This document shows, one piece after another, positions 49,510 to 60,689 of a stretch of DNA of 64,000 nucleotides. Each line of letters starts with the position of its first letter. Within the stretch, counting starts at the first letter, position 1. The notes beneath the pieces were generated by a model that made no database searches, was not told the DNA's origin, and worked only from the letters and a program-made list of their open reading frames with translations. This DNA comes from Heliopora coerulea (Eukaryota > Cnidaria > Anthozoa > Scleralcyonacea > Helioporidae), in the NCBI GenBank assembly GCA_030142905.1, contig JASJOG010000059.1, positions 167,001 through 231,000 of the forward strand, written 5' to 3'. A program made the position numbers and the translations under genes.

Positions 49510-52500
49510 GACTGTAGTGTTAGAGTGTTAGAGTGTTAGAGTGGAGTGTTAGAGTGGACTTTGGAGGAGAAAGTACTACTCGTCAAGATAGAAACCGAGG
49601 AAAGAGAGAGAGGAAGCGGATTCATGAAGCGTCACAGCCCAGAACCTAGTAGATAATGCCAGGAAGTTCAAATTGGAGGAGGAAGTAATGGGTCAGCTAG
49701 AAGGACGAGCTGAGAAATCTGAGTCTGAGTCACCACCAGAGAGTATGCATTGGACGACAGCCAAGAAGGTTCGACTGGTTGAAATAGATACGGAGAAGAG
49801 GGAACGTAGATCTGGTTTTATGAAGAGAGTAGGTGGTAGATGGGAACAGGAGTTTGGAGAGCGATTAAAAGATCAAAAGCTGAGAGAAAATGCTGCTAGA
49901 TTTAAGAAGGAGAAACAGATTGCGAATCTTGTCTTGGTGAGAAAAAGGAATGAGGAGCGTGGGGAGGAGGGAACTGAGGCAAGAGTTGAGGACGGGGAAT
50001 TGGAGGAGACAACAAGAGTGGTAGGCGTGTCAGAGAAAGATGTGGAGCAGGAACCCCACAGAAGAACAGAAGCAGATGAAGCAGCAGGGACAGAAGGAGA
50101 AAAAGCATTAAGAGAGGTTTTCACACTGGAGTTAGTGCAGCTAACACCAACAAATGCGACCAACATCGAAGAAAGGAACAGACTTCCGAAACTTAAAAAA
50201 ATGCCTCCGGAAATAGCAAAGTGTGCAAATAAGATACTTAGCGAATACCTTAAAAGTAACAATAAGTTGGAGGAGATCACAGATACAGTTTATGCCATGG
50301 AAGGGCAATAGCAAGATTACTGAATGCCAAGGTAAGAGTCAAGGACATAGGAAGGAGATTGAACGGAGGAAATAGAAGAGAGAGGAGGTTATGCAACCAG
50401 ATTAAGGCACTAACGCAGAGAATAGCGAGAGTGAATAATGAGCTCTATCGCAGAAAGACAAAAAGAAAAGCAACGAGGAAAGAAGTGAGGATCTTACAAG
50501 AACTGAGGACGTATATAGAAGGAGGATCAGCAGGCACGCAGAAGCTTGTGGAAGCCTCGGAGAAGTGGTTGGATGAGTTGAGGGTGAAGAAAGTGATATT
50601 GCTGAAAGCAGTGGAGAAGAGGAAGAGAAGAAAGAATAACGCAATGTTTGTAACAGATGAAGGGGCTTTTTACAAGAGAGTGAATAGTACAAAGGGATTT
50701 AAGGGCGAGCCCCCAGCAATGGAGAGATTCGTGAAATTTTGGGGAGGCATGTGGGAGGAGGAGAAGATTACCATTGAACAACCGTGGATGGAGAAAATCA
50801 AGGAGGATTTGAGAAAGAAGATCAGGGACGTACAGGATATCGAGATAAGTGAGGAAACCATTGGGAAAGCTATAAAGAGGAGGACGAATTGGACCTCGCC
50901 TGGTATTGATGGAATCCAGAATTTCTGGTGGAAGAAGTTTAGTGGAACCTGGAAGGCTTTAGAAAGAACAATGAAGAGCTGGAATGAAGATCCAGAGGGC
51001 ATTCCGGAATGGGTGACTTTAGGCAGGACAGTCCTTTTACCAAAGACTGAGGACTTGTCATTTGAGGAGGAGTACAGACCGATAACGTGTCTAAATACTT
51101 CGTACAAGTTATTCACTGGTATGATAGGACGGTGCATGAGAGATCATGCTCGACGGAACGAGATATTGGATGAAGGACAACTAGGAGCTTCAGAAGGAGT
51201 GTTGGGTACGGTTGACCAACTGCTTATTGATAAGTGTATAATGGACGAGGTGAGAGAACACAAGAGGGACCTGGCAGTCGCGTTTTACGACTACAGGAAG
51301 GCGTACGACAACGTTCACCATGACTGGATGGTGATGGTGTACGATTGGATGGGAATACCTAAGCCGCTTATAAATGTGCTACAGAAATTGATGAGCAGTT
51401 GGAAGACACGGTTAGAGTTGAATGCTGGAAATCACAAAGTGCAGAGTAGATGGTTTAGAATATGGTGTGGTTTTTTACAAGGGGACAGTTTTTCGCCCGT
51501 AGGATTCTGTCTGACTGAGGTTCCAGTTACAATGCTACTGGAGGAAACAATTTGATATAGGATGGGACCCCCACGTGAAAGACTCACGAAGAGGACTCAC
51601 AGCTTATTTATTGATGACTTGAAGACCTACCAGGAAAGCAATAAACAGATGGAAGCTGCTAACGAGATAATCGTGAAAGCTAGCGACTATACAGGGGCAG
51701 TGCACGGGGTGAAGAAATGTGCGGAGATAGTATTTAGAAGAGGTATGATGACTAAAAGCGAGGGCTTGACTATATTGGAAGAAAGGGCAGAGGCGCTGGA
51801 CCCAGAGAAGGATGACTTCTACAAATTCCTTGGAATAGAACAGGGGAAGCAGATAAACAAAGACAAAGTATTTCAGAGAATCGAGGAAGAAATGCGAAAG
51901 AGATTGGATAGCCTGGTAGAGTTTGAGCTGTATGATAACAATCTCATGAGAGCGATCAATTCCAGAGTCATCCCGGTTGCGGCATACGCCATGAATGTAT
52001 GCCAGTTTACCCAAAAGGAGTTATATGACTTTGATATGTTGGTGAAGGATATTCTACGCAAGAGAGGTATGCTGGGCCGACATGCAAGTGATGAGGGGCT
52101 CTACATGAAGAGACAGGATGGAGGGCGAGGCTTGAAGAGCCTACGGCAGGTTTATAAGGAAACAAAGGTGCGGGTGGCAACGTACATGGTTTGTAGCACG
52201 AGCCACTGGATAAGGATTGCTTGGAAGAGAGAGTATAACAGCGAATACAAGAGCTTAAAAAGGGAAGCAGAACAAGCGCTGCGTGAAGTTGGGGTGGAGG
52301 TTCAATTTAGGGAGGACGAAATCTGGAGAGATAGTGAGAAGATTGAGAAAGAATGGGCAGGATGCTGGGCGGAGCTGAAGAAAGGAATGCAGAACGGGTA
52401 TACAGAGAAGTTGAAGAATGATTATAAGGCGAAGGGTATGCAGAGTCAAGTATTTACAGAGCAGGAGAACGAGAGTCTTGTGTGGTTGAAATGAAATATC

Positions 52501-53430
52501 ACACCGCAGAAGACGGCTGGAATCATGGATTTGCTGGAACAGATTGTGGAGACTCAGAAGTGGAAAGTGTTGTGTGGGATAGGAGGCGGGGACAGAAAAT
52601 GTAGATTGTGCAAGAAGTTTGATGAAACCGTTCAACATCTGCTTGCAGGGTGTGAGATCCTAGCAGGAACCGAGTATCTCGGTAGGCACAACAATGCCTT
52701 TATGGTACTGGCTGTTAGCTGGGCCATTGAGAGAGAACTTCTCCCTGGCAATACGGCATGGTACACTGTTAATTGGGAGAAAGGCCACGTCCTAAAGGGG
52801 AACGGGTTCAAGTTGAGCAGGGACTTCGAGCATAGGATGAGAAAGACCAGCTCTTCACGCAGACCAGACTTGACATTAGAGGACGAGAAAGCGAGGAAGA
52901 TCTGGTTAGTGGACATGTCATGCCGTCAAGAGCAGAACATCAAGGAAGCGACGAGAGCGAAGTTACAGAAGTATCAGCAGCTGGCATTCGAAACCAGAAA
53001 AAAGAGAAGAAGGTACAGAGTGGAATAGTGCCGGTAATAATTGGATGCCTGGGAGGTGGTGTCGAAGATGCAACCAGAGCAGTGAGAAAGATTATTGGAG
53101 ATGAGGACAGTGTGATTAAGATAATTACTGCAATGCAGAGGATGGTGCTTTCTGAGGGGGAAACAATAATTAGGAAAGTGCTTGGCGGAGTGGTACAGCC
53201 AGAATAGTGAACGTATAGCCGAAGCGCATCAGCCTTAGTGTGAACAACTATGGGAACACCTGTACCTCGGTTACCCCCAAACAATATTTGGTGGGAGGGA
53301 ATAATGGCTAGAATATGAACTGGCTAATCGAAGCATAATATTACCTGGCGGGATGCTTGGAGCCTGTAGCAGGCTAAGACCCCTTTCACTGTCCTTAATT
53401 GGGTGGTGTACGAGTTGTAATGATAATGAT
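49510..53430 (+). mobile_element. R2/NeSL-type LINE, copy B (decayed)
   Basis: A second element of the same superfamily starts just after the (TAA)n tail of copy A with GTGTTAGAGTGTTAGAGTG repeats. It ends at 53425 with the shared block TGTAGCAGGCTAAGACCCCT ... GGGTGGTGTACGAGTTGTAA and a (TGA)TAATGATAAT tail. Coding pieces run from 49673 to 53029. It is GC-richer and better preserved than copy A, so probably younger. Confidence 0.83.
49673..53029 (+). pseudogene. LINE copy B polyprotein (Myb-like, RT, CCHC, RLE)
   Basis: An N-terminal segment at 49673-50311 has WTTAKKVRLVEIDTEKRERR, resembling a Myb/HTH-type DNA-binding start, and an acidic stretch. The RT segment 50359-51555 has NWTSPGIDGIQNFWWKKF, motif A FYDYRKAYDNVHHDW (51283) and FLQGDSFSP (51473). 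Segment 51562-52494 has motif C SLFIDDLKTY. Segment 52525-53029 has CRLC-x8-H-x4-C (about 52600-52655) and RRPDLTLEDE ... WLVDMSC (52858-52925), the restriction-like endonuclease. Three breaks separate the segments (near 50300, 51556 and 52493). R2-superfamily elements insert site-specifically or semi-specifically; the target here is unclear. Confidence 0.85.
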
Positions 53431-53659
53431 AATAGCGGTTTTTAACATATACACCTTGAAACACTGGAAATGATAATGACACAGAACTTAAGGATCTTTA
53501 GTGAGCATGATATTTCATGCAGAGTGGATTAAAACTTCTAAATTTGTTGGGAAATTTCACTATGAAGGTCCATGTGCTTTCATGCGTCACATTTCTCGAT
53601 AGACCCGAGTAATGATTGAAAAATTGCAGTACAACGACTCCTGGATATAAAAGTCTTAC

Positions 53660-53718
53660 CTGAAACCCAGTATTGCTACTGATTCAAAGGACTTGTCATC
53701 TTCAAACACTTCCACGAT
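53660..53718 (-). CDS. SEA-domain middle exon
   Basis: This 59-bp minus-strand exon lies between an acceptor ending TTTAATATAG (next to 53718) and a donor GTAAGA (53654-53659). It enters in phase 0 and leaves in phase 2. It encodes IVEVFEDDKSFESVAILGF plus AG of the next codon. This fits the SEA consensus in which a strand with FxxVxIxxFR follows the first helix. The entry phase matches the exon at 55375-55484. Confidence 0.62.
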
Positions 53719-54726
53719 CTATATTAAACGACAACGCTTATTGATACTTTTATAATTTTCAACTTGGAGACAAACAAGGAAGAAAATCGCATTTTTCGTT
53801 TTTACATTCATTCTTCTTGATTTGGGAAATTCAGTTCTAAAAATCTGCAAACCGAGTATGCGTTTAAATAGGGCATTTGCCTCAACAATATTTTCAAATT
53901 TGTTTCTACTAAATCATAAAATGAGTAATTTATCAATTGACAAAAACTGAAATTTTGTTCGGATATTCTCAATCTGGTATTTTTATTCATAAACTCCCAG
54001 GTATCCTTTCGAATATTACCGAAAAACTTTACTCTTGGCCAGTATTTGATCATTTGAAAAGTCTTTTCATTCAAAGACTTAAATTGATCATTTCGTTTGC
54101 TTAGCGTCAAGAATCAGGCTGGAACAAGACAAACCAATTTTTCCTCAAAAGTGTTGTGAGCTCTATTTTTCAGGAAATCGTTTTGAATCTGGGTTTTGTA
54201 GTTAAGATTAATGAGCAGAAATGTCGCACTGCATCAGGTAACAGAACCAACAACAAAAATGTTTATCACGTAAAAAGCAACCATGAAATTGTTCATTATG
54301 TGAAAAGCTGAATCATGAAACTGGAAGAGTGCGACTTGTCTAGTTTTTGCTACAAACTATCATGAACGACGCTTTCTTGAAATTTGGTACACAAATCTTG
54401 AATATCGTTGTTTGCCGGGTATTACCCAGAACGTATGCAATGAATTCACTGTCTTATTCTGACACTGGATTTCTCAAGCACATGACGTTAATGTTCTACG
54501 TCAACTTGTCCAGACACAATGGTATTAACTTTGAGTTCAGATAAAGATCTCACTCCAATTCACCACTTAAGTATAAATAAACCATTGAAAACAATAAACA
54601 TTCGTTCACTGCATGAAGAAAAACTCTAAGAGCGATAACTGTATACAAACATCACGAAGGAGAATCACAACACGCTTTCTAACCAAATATTCTATTTATG
54701 CGAACTTTCCTTTGCCGAAATGCAAT
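53719..54726. other. Intronic stretch
   Basis: Lies between SEA exons. No other gene was recognised. Confidence 0.4.
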
Positions 54727-54985
54727 CAGGCGCGTGTTTGACGTGGGGCATATGTGACGGCTTGCCACATGTGACGAAAAGTTCACTCGAAAAAAAAATA
54801 CTCGAATTTTTAAAATTGCCTAAAATTTTCAAAAATGCCAAAAAATTGTTGGGGGAAAGTATATTTCTCGACAGAATTTCGAAACCAGTCGTCAGATTTC
54901 AGTCACAGTAGGGCAGATTTTCCGACCCACTCGGCAGAAAAATTTTTCTTATCCCCACGTGAGCAACAAGCCAAACACGCGCCTG
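54727..54985. mobile_element. hAT-like MITE, 259 bp
   Basis: Perfect 14-bp inverted termini CAGGCGCGTGTTTG (54727-54740) and CAAACACGCGCCTG (54972-54985), continuing imperfectly into ACGTGGGG / CCCCACGT. Flanking octamers AATGCAAT and ACTTCAAT agree at 6 of 8 positions, as an aged 8-bp target duplication would. No coding capacity. Confidence 0.78.
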
Positions 54986-55374
54986 ACTTCAATCTTTGAC
55001 GGGTAAATAAAAAGTGAGACAAGATGAATTGACTGTTTTAATATATGAAGGATAAAAACATGATAAAAATCGAAGTGATCATGCGTGGGAGGGAATGACA
55101 TCCGGTGGAGTGGATAATTAGTTCTATGGTGTTACTTTTGATGTAAAATGTTGCATTGTCCGAGCAGTGGCTTGGAAATGTTGTCGGCTTCAATAGTTTT
55201 CGCTGTGTGTCAAGATTCAAGGGTTTTCCGTTCGCATCGTCTGACAGCCAAAGGTTCATATAAATAAATTCTTTGGTCAGAGAACGTGTTGTAATTCTCC
55301 CTCGTGATGTATAATCCTGGCCACGCTTCTTACATTTTTTTGTCTATAAAAACATGTTGGTAAGTTATACTTAC

Positions 55375-55484
55375 AGCCTGCTCCATTGCATCTTCCAGTT
55401 GCTGGAATTCATTATATGCAGGTTTGACAAGTTTTTCGTTAAATATTATCTCAAGCATCTGAATCACAACCTCAAATATTTTCC
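55375..55484 (-). CDS. SEA-domain N-terminal exon
   Basis: This 110-bp minus-strand exon has acceptor TTCCTTGGCAG (next to 55484) and donor GTAAGT (55369-55374). It enters in phase 1 and leaves in phase 0. It encodes KIFEVVIQMLEIIFNEKLV then AYNEFQQLEDAMEQA, the beta1-alpha1 start of a SEA domain. Phase 1 entry matches the exit of the mucin exon at 55667-56515, 182 bp upstream. Confidence 0.7.
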
Positions 55485-55666
55485 CTGCCAAGGAAAAGGA
55501 AATAAAAGTTGTTGGAGACAATGCTAAAGTGTAAAATAAAAAATAAATAAATCCCAGTGGAATAAGAAATAAATAATTGTAATCACTACTTTAACAAGTT
55601 ATCCTCCACGTGGGAGTGAATTTGATTAACTAATTACGGTGAAAGGAAAGAACATAAAAAGCATAC

Positions 55667-56515
55667 CTGGCGTTTCAGGGTTATAAGGTATTGATTTTTG
55701 AAAATGAGTAGGCTCGCTTGGTTTCTCACCACTTTCCGTTGTTACTGATTCATTTGCAGAGGATTGTGGGCTTATGATACCACTTACAGCAGGCGTAATT
55801 GCCACCTCCTGTGTTATTTCAGTAGTTGTTTCATCAGGTAGGATTCTCGTTGGGCCTTCAGGCGTAATTGGGCTGGATGTGACACCTGTCTCCAATGCAT
55901 GTATTTTCAAGCCATCTGTGATAGGAATTTGTATAATAATCATGCCAGGTATGGATGCCAAACCAGCCTGTGCTGAATTGACAGTCATAATCGGTATTGT
56001 AGTAATGCCGGTCGCAATTCCGGTTCCCAGATTTGGAGTCACATTAACTTGAGGTTTATTTGAAGTTCCGCCGTCTGTGATTGGCCTAGCTAGTGTCACG
56101 CCCTCAAAACTGGGAGTAAATGCGGCAATAGGTGATGTGGGAGTTATTGTTCCACCTTTAGGACCTTGTGGTGATCTTTGGCTTATTGAAGTAATCCCAC
56201 TTGGTGAGATTGCAGTCTCAGTTTCGCTAGCAGTCACCTTTCCTGAGGAAGCAACTGGCGTTGCTTGTTCTGTGGGCTGGTATGGGGTCATACCTCCAGG
56301 ACGTGGAATGCTAGTAGCCGTTGGTGTTCCGACATTTTCCGTTCCTCCCCAGGTGACTGGCGTGGTTTGTATATTTCCCGGGGTTGGAGATATTGTCTCC
56401 TCTGGTGAACCCTCTGTGGTCCCAGTTGGTGACTCAACTCTTCCTGGCGATTCTTGTTCAGCTGTTGCTCCCCCATTGCCACCAGCACATATGTCACTTG
56501 GACCATCAGGTTCTC
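55667..56515 (-). CDS. Mucin-like Thr/Ser/Pro/Gly-rich exon
   Basis: This 849-bp minus-strand exon encodes about 283 residues dominated by Thr, Ser, Pro, Gly, Ile and Val (for example TPTATSIPRPGGMTPYQPT). The acceptor ends CTGCGAGCAG (next to 56515) and the donor is GTATGC (55661-55666). Both ends are phase 1, so it can be added or skipped without frameshift, as is typical of extracellular modular proteins. It sits between a SEA C-terminal exon (58301-58411) and a SEA N-terminal exon (55375-55484), and so is a glycosylated spacer between SEA domains. The function is inferred as a secreted or membrane-bound mucin-like protein. Confidence 0.72.
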
Positions 56516-57569
56516 CTGCTCGCAGAAAGGAAAATGAGAAACAAAAAACACATAGTTTTGAAGCAGAATATTGCAATATCAGTTTCTGAAACTTGTCGAA
56601 AATCACTTTATGCATACAATTTGTTATAAATTAATCTTACTAAGCCATTAGGGGCTTTTGAGGCCCGCTTTAACTTTTAATCTAGTACTAAACAGTGGTA
56701 ACTCAGTAGATTTAAATCACTTTTATTTTATGCATTACGACTAACGTTTGGACATCATCAGGAATATTATGAGTGTAAGCTGGCCTGCTATATACACACA
56801 TACAAGGAGATAAAGCTAATGACATCATTCGTGCGCATAGCAGGAAGCGGAGGGCTATGGAGGCTTCAGCCTCTTCATGCATTTAAATGGGGGACTGAAC
56901 CCCCAAAATGGGCCAAGCGTTACGAAAGTGGCTTCTTATCTTCGCTGGTTCGAAGGCAACTCATGCAAAGCTTAGTCATGTTTATGGACTGACACTCGAC
57001 CTACGTCTACGAGATTTTGAACATTTCACTAACGGATGGGCTGTCAGTGAGAAGCCAGATCGCTTTATAGCAGTGCAGATTTGACCAAGAAAGTTTCAAG
57101 CTGGTGTTGGAAATCAAAAAACTTTTAATCAATGCATGCAATGGAAATACAACGCAGCCATCTCAAAGGCTACAAGAACTGTGTGGGTCACACATCGAGT
57201 TTCAGTGGTTTCGAGCACTGCATCTCAAAGAACAAGACAAAAATATCCAACGAACAAAAAAAACAACAATATTTTTGTATCCCTAGAAAATATTTTTCAA
57301 TGGACAGGGAAATTATCAATCGTAAACAGTAATTTGAGTGCTCAGATGACTTTGGCAGCATTTTAAAAGGCTTTAAAAATCCATTATTCTTCAAGGCATG
57401 TATACATATATGCCTCTGCATATATATACAACACATGTAGAAGAATTCATGAGGAAAATACAAAAGAAAATCATAACCGTGTAGGATCCTTATATGTGGT
57501 AAAGACACATGTACCCTTTCATGTGAAGAAGAAATTATATTATATGATATATATTATAATATAATATGA
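56516..57569. other. Intronic stretch
   Basis: Intron between the SEA C-terminal exon (58301-58411) and the mucin exon. No gene was recognised. A short palindromic AT run is at 57536-57572. Confidence 0.4.
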
Positions 57570-57791
57570 TTAATAAGATGTTTCGTTACATGGCGACACC
57601 TTGAGAAAAGTTCGGTTCGTCTGTTTAATAAATTATTATGTTTTTCTTTGGTCAATAGGAGCTTTTCTTCAAGGCACTAATTGCATCGCTTTGATCCCGC
57701 TCCTATCGACGAAAGGAAAACATAATAACTTATTAAACAGACGAACCGAACTTTTTTCAAGGTGTTGCCATGTAACGAAACACCTTATTAA
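57570..57791. repeat. Foldback MITE
   Basis: TTAATAAGATGTTTCGTTAC onward (57570) is mirrored to CTTATTAA (57791). The arms are about 90 bp and include GTTCGGTTCGTCTGTTTAAT and CATAATAA(C/T)TTATTAAACAG in both orientations. The unpaired centre is about 50 bp. Non-coding. Confidence 0.85.
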
Positions 57792-57920
57792 TTAACGTAC
57801 CAACCTATGTCAATAAGAGTAGTTGAACCGAATCTGTCAGTTGCCTGATGATCGCGTATCGCGTGAAACTCTGAGTAGCGACAGCATTTTATTGTAAAAT
57901 ATATTTATATATATATATAT

Positions 57921-58054
57921 TTAATAATCTATGATTTAACAACTACGTCGTTACACGGTGTTTCATGACCCGTGGCAATCATCAGCCGTCTGATGATTGC
58001 CACGGGGCATGAAACACCGTGTAACGACGTAGTTGTTAAATCATAGATTATTAA
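57921..58054. repeat. 134-bp near-perfect palindrome
   Basis: TTAATAATCTATGATTTAAC ... CGTGGCAATCATCAG is followed almost at once by its complement CTGATGATTGCCACG ... AGATTATTAA. Only a mismatch or two near the centre (about 57968 and 57985-57990) break the symmetry. It would extrude as a cruciform. It may be a compact foldback element. Confidence 0.9.
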
Positions 58055-58113
58055 AAAAATGAATATTGCTCTACTATCTGTATTGAGCACTTTTTTGTCA
58101 AGAAATCAACACC

Positions 58114-58117
<4 letters not shown>

Positions 58118-58164
<47 letters not shown>

Positions 58165-58168
58165 GTAT
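58118..58168. repeat. (TA)n / (TGTA)n microsatellite
   Basis: A TA dinucleotide run passes into four GTAT units. Confidence 0.9.
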
Positions 58169-58300
58169 CATACCAAATGTTTTGTTTGCTTTCTTATAAA
58201 CAACTCCACAATGCAATGCAAACCTGATTATAAAAAGCTCTCGTTCAAAACCGCGAGTAGTAATTTTCTGCAACATATGTGAGAAATTATGAATTATTAC

Positions 58301-58411
58301 CTGGTATTACATCGACCGCAATACCTCCAATATTTCCAGATAAGACCGCGCATTTCAAAATCTCGATGATGTTTACGGAAATCAATCCTCTCACGGTTAA
58401 AACGATATCAG
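58301..58411 (-). CDS. SEA-domain C-terminal exon (upstream SEA)
   Basis: This 111-bp minus-strand exon has acceptor CTGTTTTAG (next to 58411) and donor GTAATA (58295-58300). Both boundaries are phase 1. It encodes DIVLTVRGLISVNIIEILK then SGNIGGIAVDVIP, the last part of a SEA domain, parallel to the exon at 41077-41273. It splices in phase to the mucin exon at 55667-56515. Exons for the first half of this SEA domain must lie upstream (higher coordinates) and were not found. Confidence 0.62.
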
Positions 58412-59099
58412 CTAAAACAGTACAATTGGAAGACCTTAATAATGATATCAAGAAATAAATTAGAATGTGATATCCATATTAATGAATAATGAGGTCAGTC
58501 ATTTATCTTACTTCTTACCTGACCTAAAAAATTATATGAACAGATCACTGGAGTGATAAAATTACATTTATTTATATATTTATTTATATATTTATTTATA
58601 TATTTATTTATATATTTATTTATTTATTTATTTACTTATAATTCTATTAATCCATAAATCTATAGATCTACCCATTCATCCATTTGTCTGTCTGTCTGCC
58701 TGTCTATCTATCTATTTACATATTTATTTATATTTGCCTCTTTATTCTTAGGATTTCGTATGTGCTCTGTTTAATAGTTAGTTTATTTGTCCTGTGTTTA
58801 TTTTTCTATTCATCTCATGTTAATGAACTGATGGATCAACGGACTGACGAACTGCAAATCAGCTGACTGACCTACCGAGAGATTGACTGACAAACTCACT
58901 CACCCACTCACTCACTCACTGTGTGACCGACTGACTACCTGGTACATCTGGCTCGGCAGCTAGAGGCCTTTTAGGGTTGAGTAGCATGGAAACTGAGATT
59001 AACAAGAAGAAATTATACTTTGTGGGCAGAATTATTAATTCCGACTTAAGCCTTGCGCATAGAAAACTTCTTGTCAGACGGCTGGTAAAATAGAAATGG
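58412..59099. other. Low-complexity and non-coding sequence
   Basis: This contains an 18-20-bp tandem array of TTTATATATTTATTTATA units (about 58565-58640), (CTGT)n/(CTAT)n at 58685-58718, and a degenerate (ACTG/ACTC)n tract at 58863-58940 that may be the tail of a LINE. Confidence 0.6.
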
Positions 59100-59922
59100 A
59101 GTAATAAAAAAAATGACAGGTTTTATTCCAGATATCATTAAAGTTTTACGGGAGCATGACCTTCTCGGCTTCATTGGGGATTACTTGAAAATTGATAGTT
59201 TTCCTTTCAAAAACAGATGGAAAACAATCGTAAAAAGACCAACTTACGAGAAGGATCAACAAGACTGGGTCAGAAGAATCAATCAGAAAACATGATTACA
59301 ACTTTATTTTGCTTCCCATCCCGTTATTGAAGTGAGTAGGTGGTACCAAGTTTGGAACTACTCCCCGATGTATTCAAGACAAATCATTGATGTCGTACGA
59401 TTAATTTGTGGTTCCTTAACAGTTAAGAAGAATAGACTTGGAAACGATGGAACCCCCACAGGAATTTGTCCCACATGTGATTGCAGTTTCACAAATCCTG
59501 TTCATCACACTTTGCTATTTTGCAAGGAAACTGAACGAGCGAGGGAAGACTGGTTGGCTTGGGTCATAGATAACCTGCCCATCTCCATAAGTGTTGTTTG
59601 TAATAGTTTATATGACGTCGAATTCGTTAAAGCACTTTTGGGAGATTGTTCATCTTTCGAAGATAAGACGCATTTACTAAATATGGATTTTTTACTTGAA
59701 AGCGTTAAATACATAACATATTTTCTGCAAAATTCGATTTTTGATCCTTTGGGACATGATTAGTATAAAATGTAACTAGTTATTAGGTATCATTATTATA
59801 AATATTAAAATACTAAATTATAGATATTATGTAGAACGTAAAATATGTAGTTATGTATATAATGTGTAACGAAATTTGATTTAGTCGAGTGTACTCTTCA
59901 TTTTGGAGGTAATAAAGAATTT
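59100..59922 (+). mobile_element. 3' part of a non-LTR retrotransposon
   Basis: Two frames, 59113-59295 and 59332-59763, encode the C-terminal end of a LINE protein: FPFKNRWKTIVKR, SRWYQVWNYSP and a zinc knuckle CPTCDCSFTNPVHHTLLFC. One stop separates them. The element ends GGAGGTAATAAAGAATTT (59905-59922), followed by a degenerate ACTG-type tail. The RT domain is absent, so the copy is strongly 5'-truncated. Confidence 0.7.
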
Positions 59923-60660
59923 CACTGGCTCACTGTCTGAGCGACCAACCGCCCGACGACTTGACTTGTTGACCGGCTCCTTATTTCTTAATGTAGTTAA
60001 TCATTTTTTTCTTTTTTGCATAGGATCCTAAAACCAAAGGGAACAGTTATGCAATGGGATTAATAATACCTTGTCAGTCGCACTGGCCCTTCAATTGGCC
60101 TCTTTATCAGACTTTGCTTAGCATTTTACGGAAAAGGTCAGAGACACCATGTGAGGATCCAGAACTGCGGATATTATTTTCGCTGAAATCTGCGTGTTAA
60201 ACTTCCTCATCTTTTAAGAACACTATGCTCTCTGTGAAATTAATTACCTTACTTTTATTTTTAAAAATACTCTTCAGAAATTGGAGGCAATAAAGAATTT
60301 AACATACTCATTCACTTACTCACTGTCTGACCGACCAGCCAACCGACCCACTGACTTGACTGTCGGACCGATCGAGCGACCGACGGACTGGTGGACTGAA
60401 TGATTTGTAGACCTGCTGCTTACTAAGCCGTTCGGTTGGTATGCTCAGAATCACTGACCAACTGACTAAATAGCCGACCGACCGATGGACCAACCGATCG
60501 ACCGACCGATCAACCGACCAATCGATCGACCGATCAATAAACTGAAAGACTGACTAACCGACTGACCGACCGACCGGCCGACGGATGGACGACCTGCAGA
60601 ACGGCTGGCTAGCTGGCTGGCTGGCTGACTGACTCACTGACTGAACCAGTGACTTATATC
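59923..60660. repeat. Degenerate (ACTG/ACCG)n tails of LINE copies
   Basis: ACTG/ACCG/GACC-type tetranucleotide tracts at 59923-59985 and 60310-60660. The second tract follows another copy of the LINE 3' terminus, GGAGGCAATAAAGAATTT (60283-60300), with about 300 bp of element in front of it. Confidence 0.7.
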
Positions 60661-60689
60661 AATGAAATGACACTACATCAATGAAAGAA

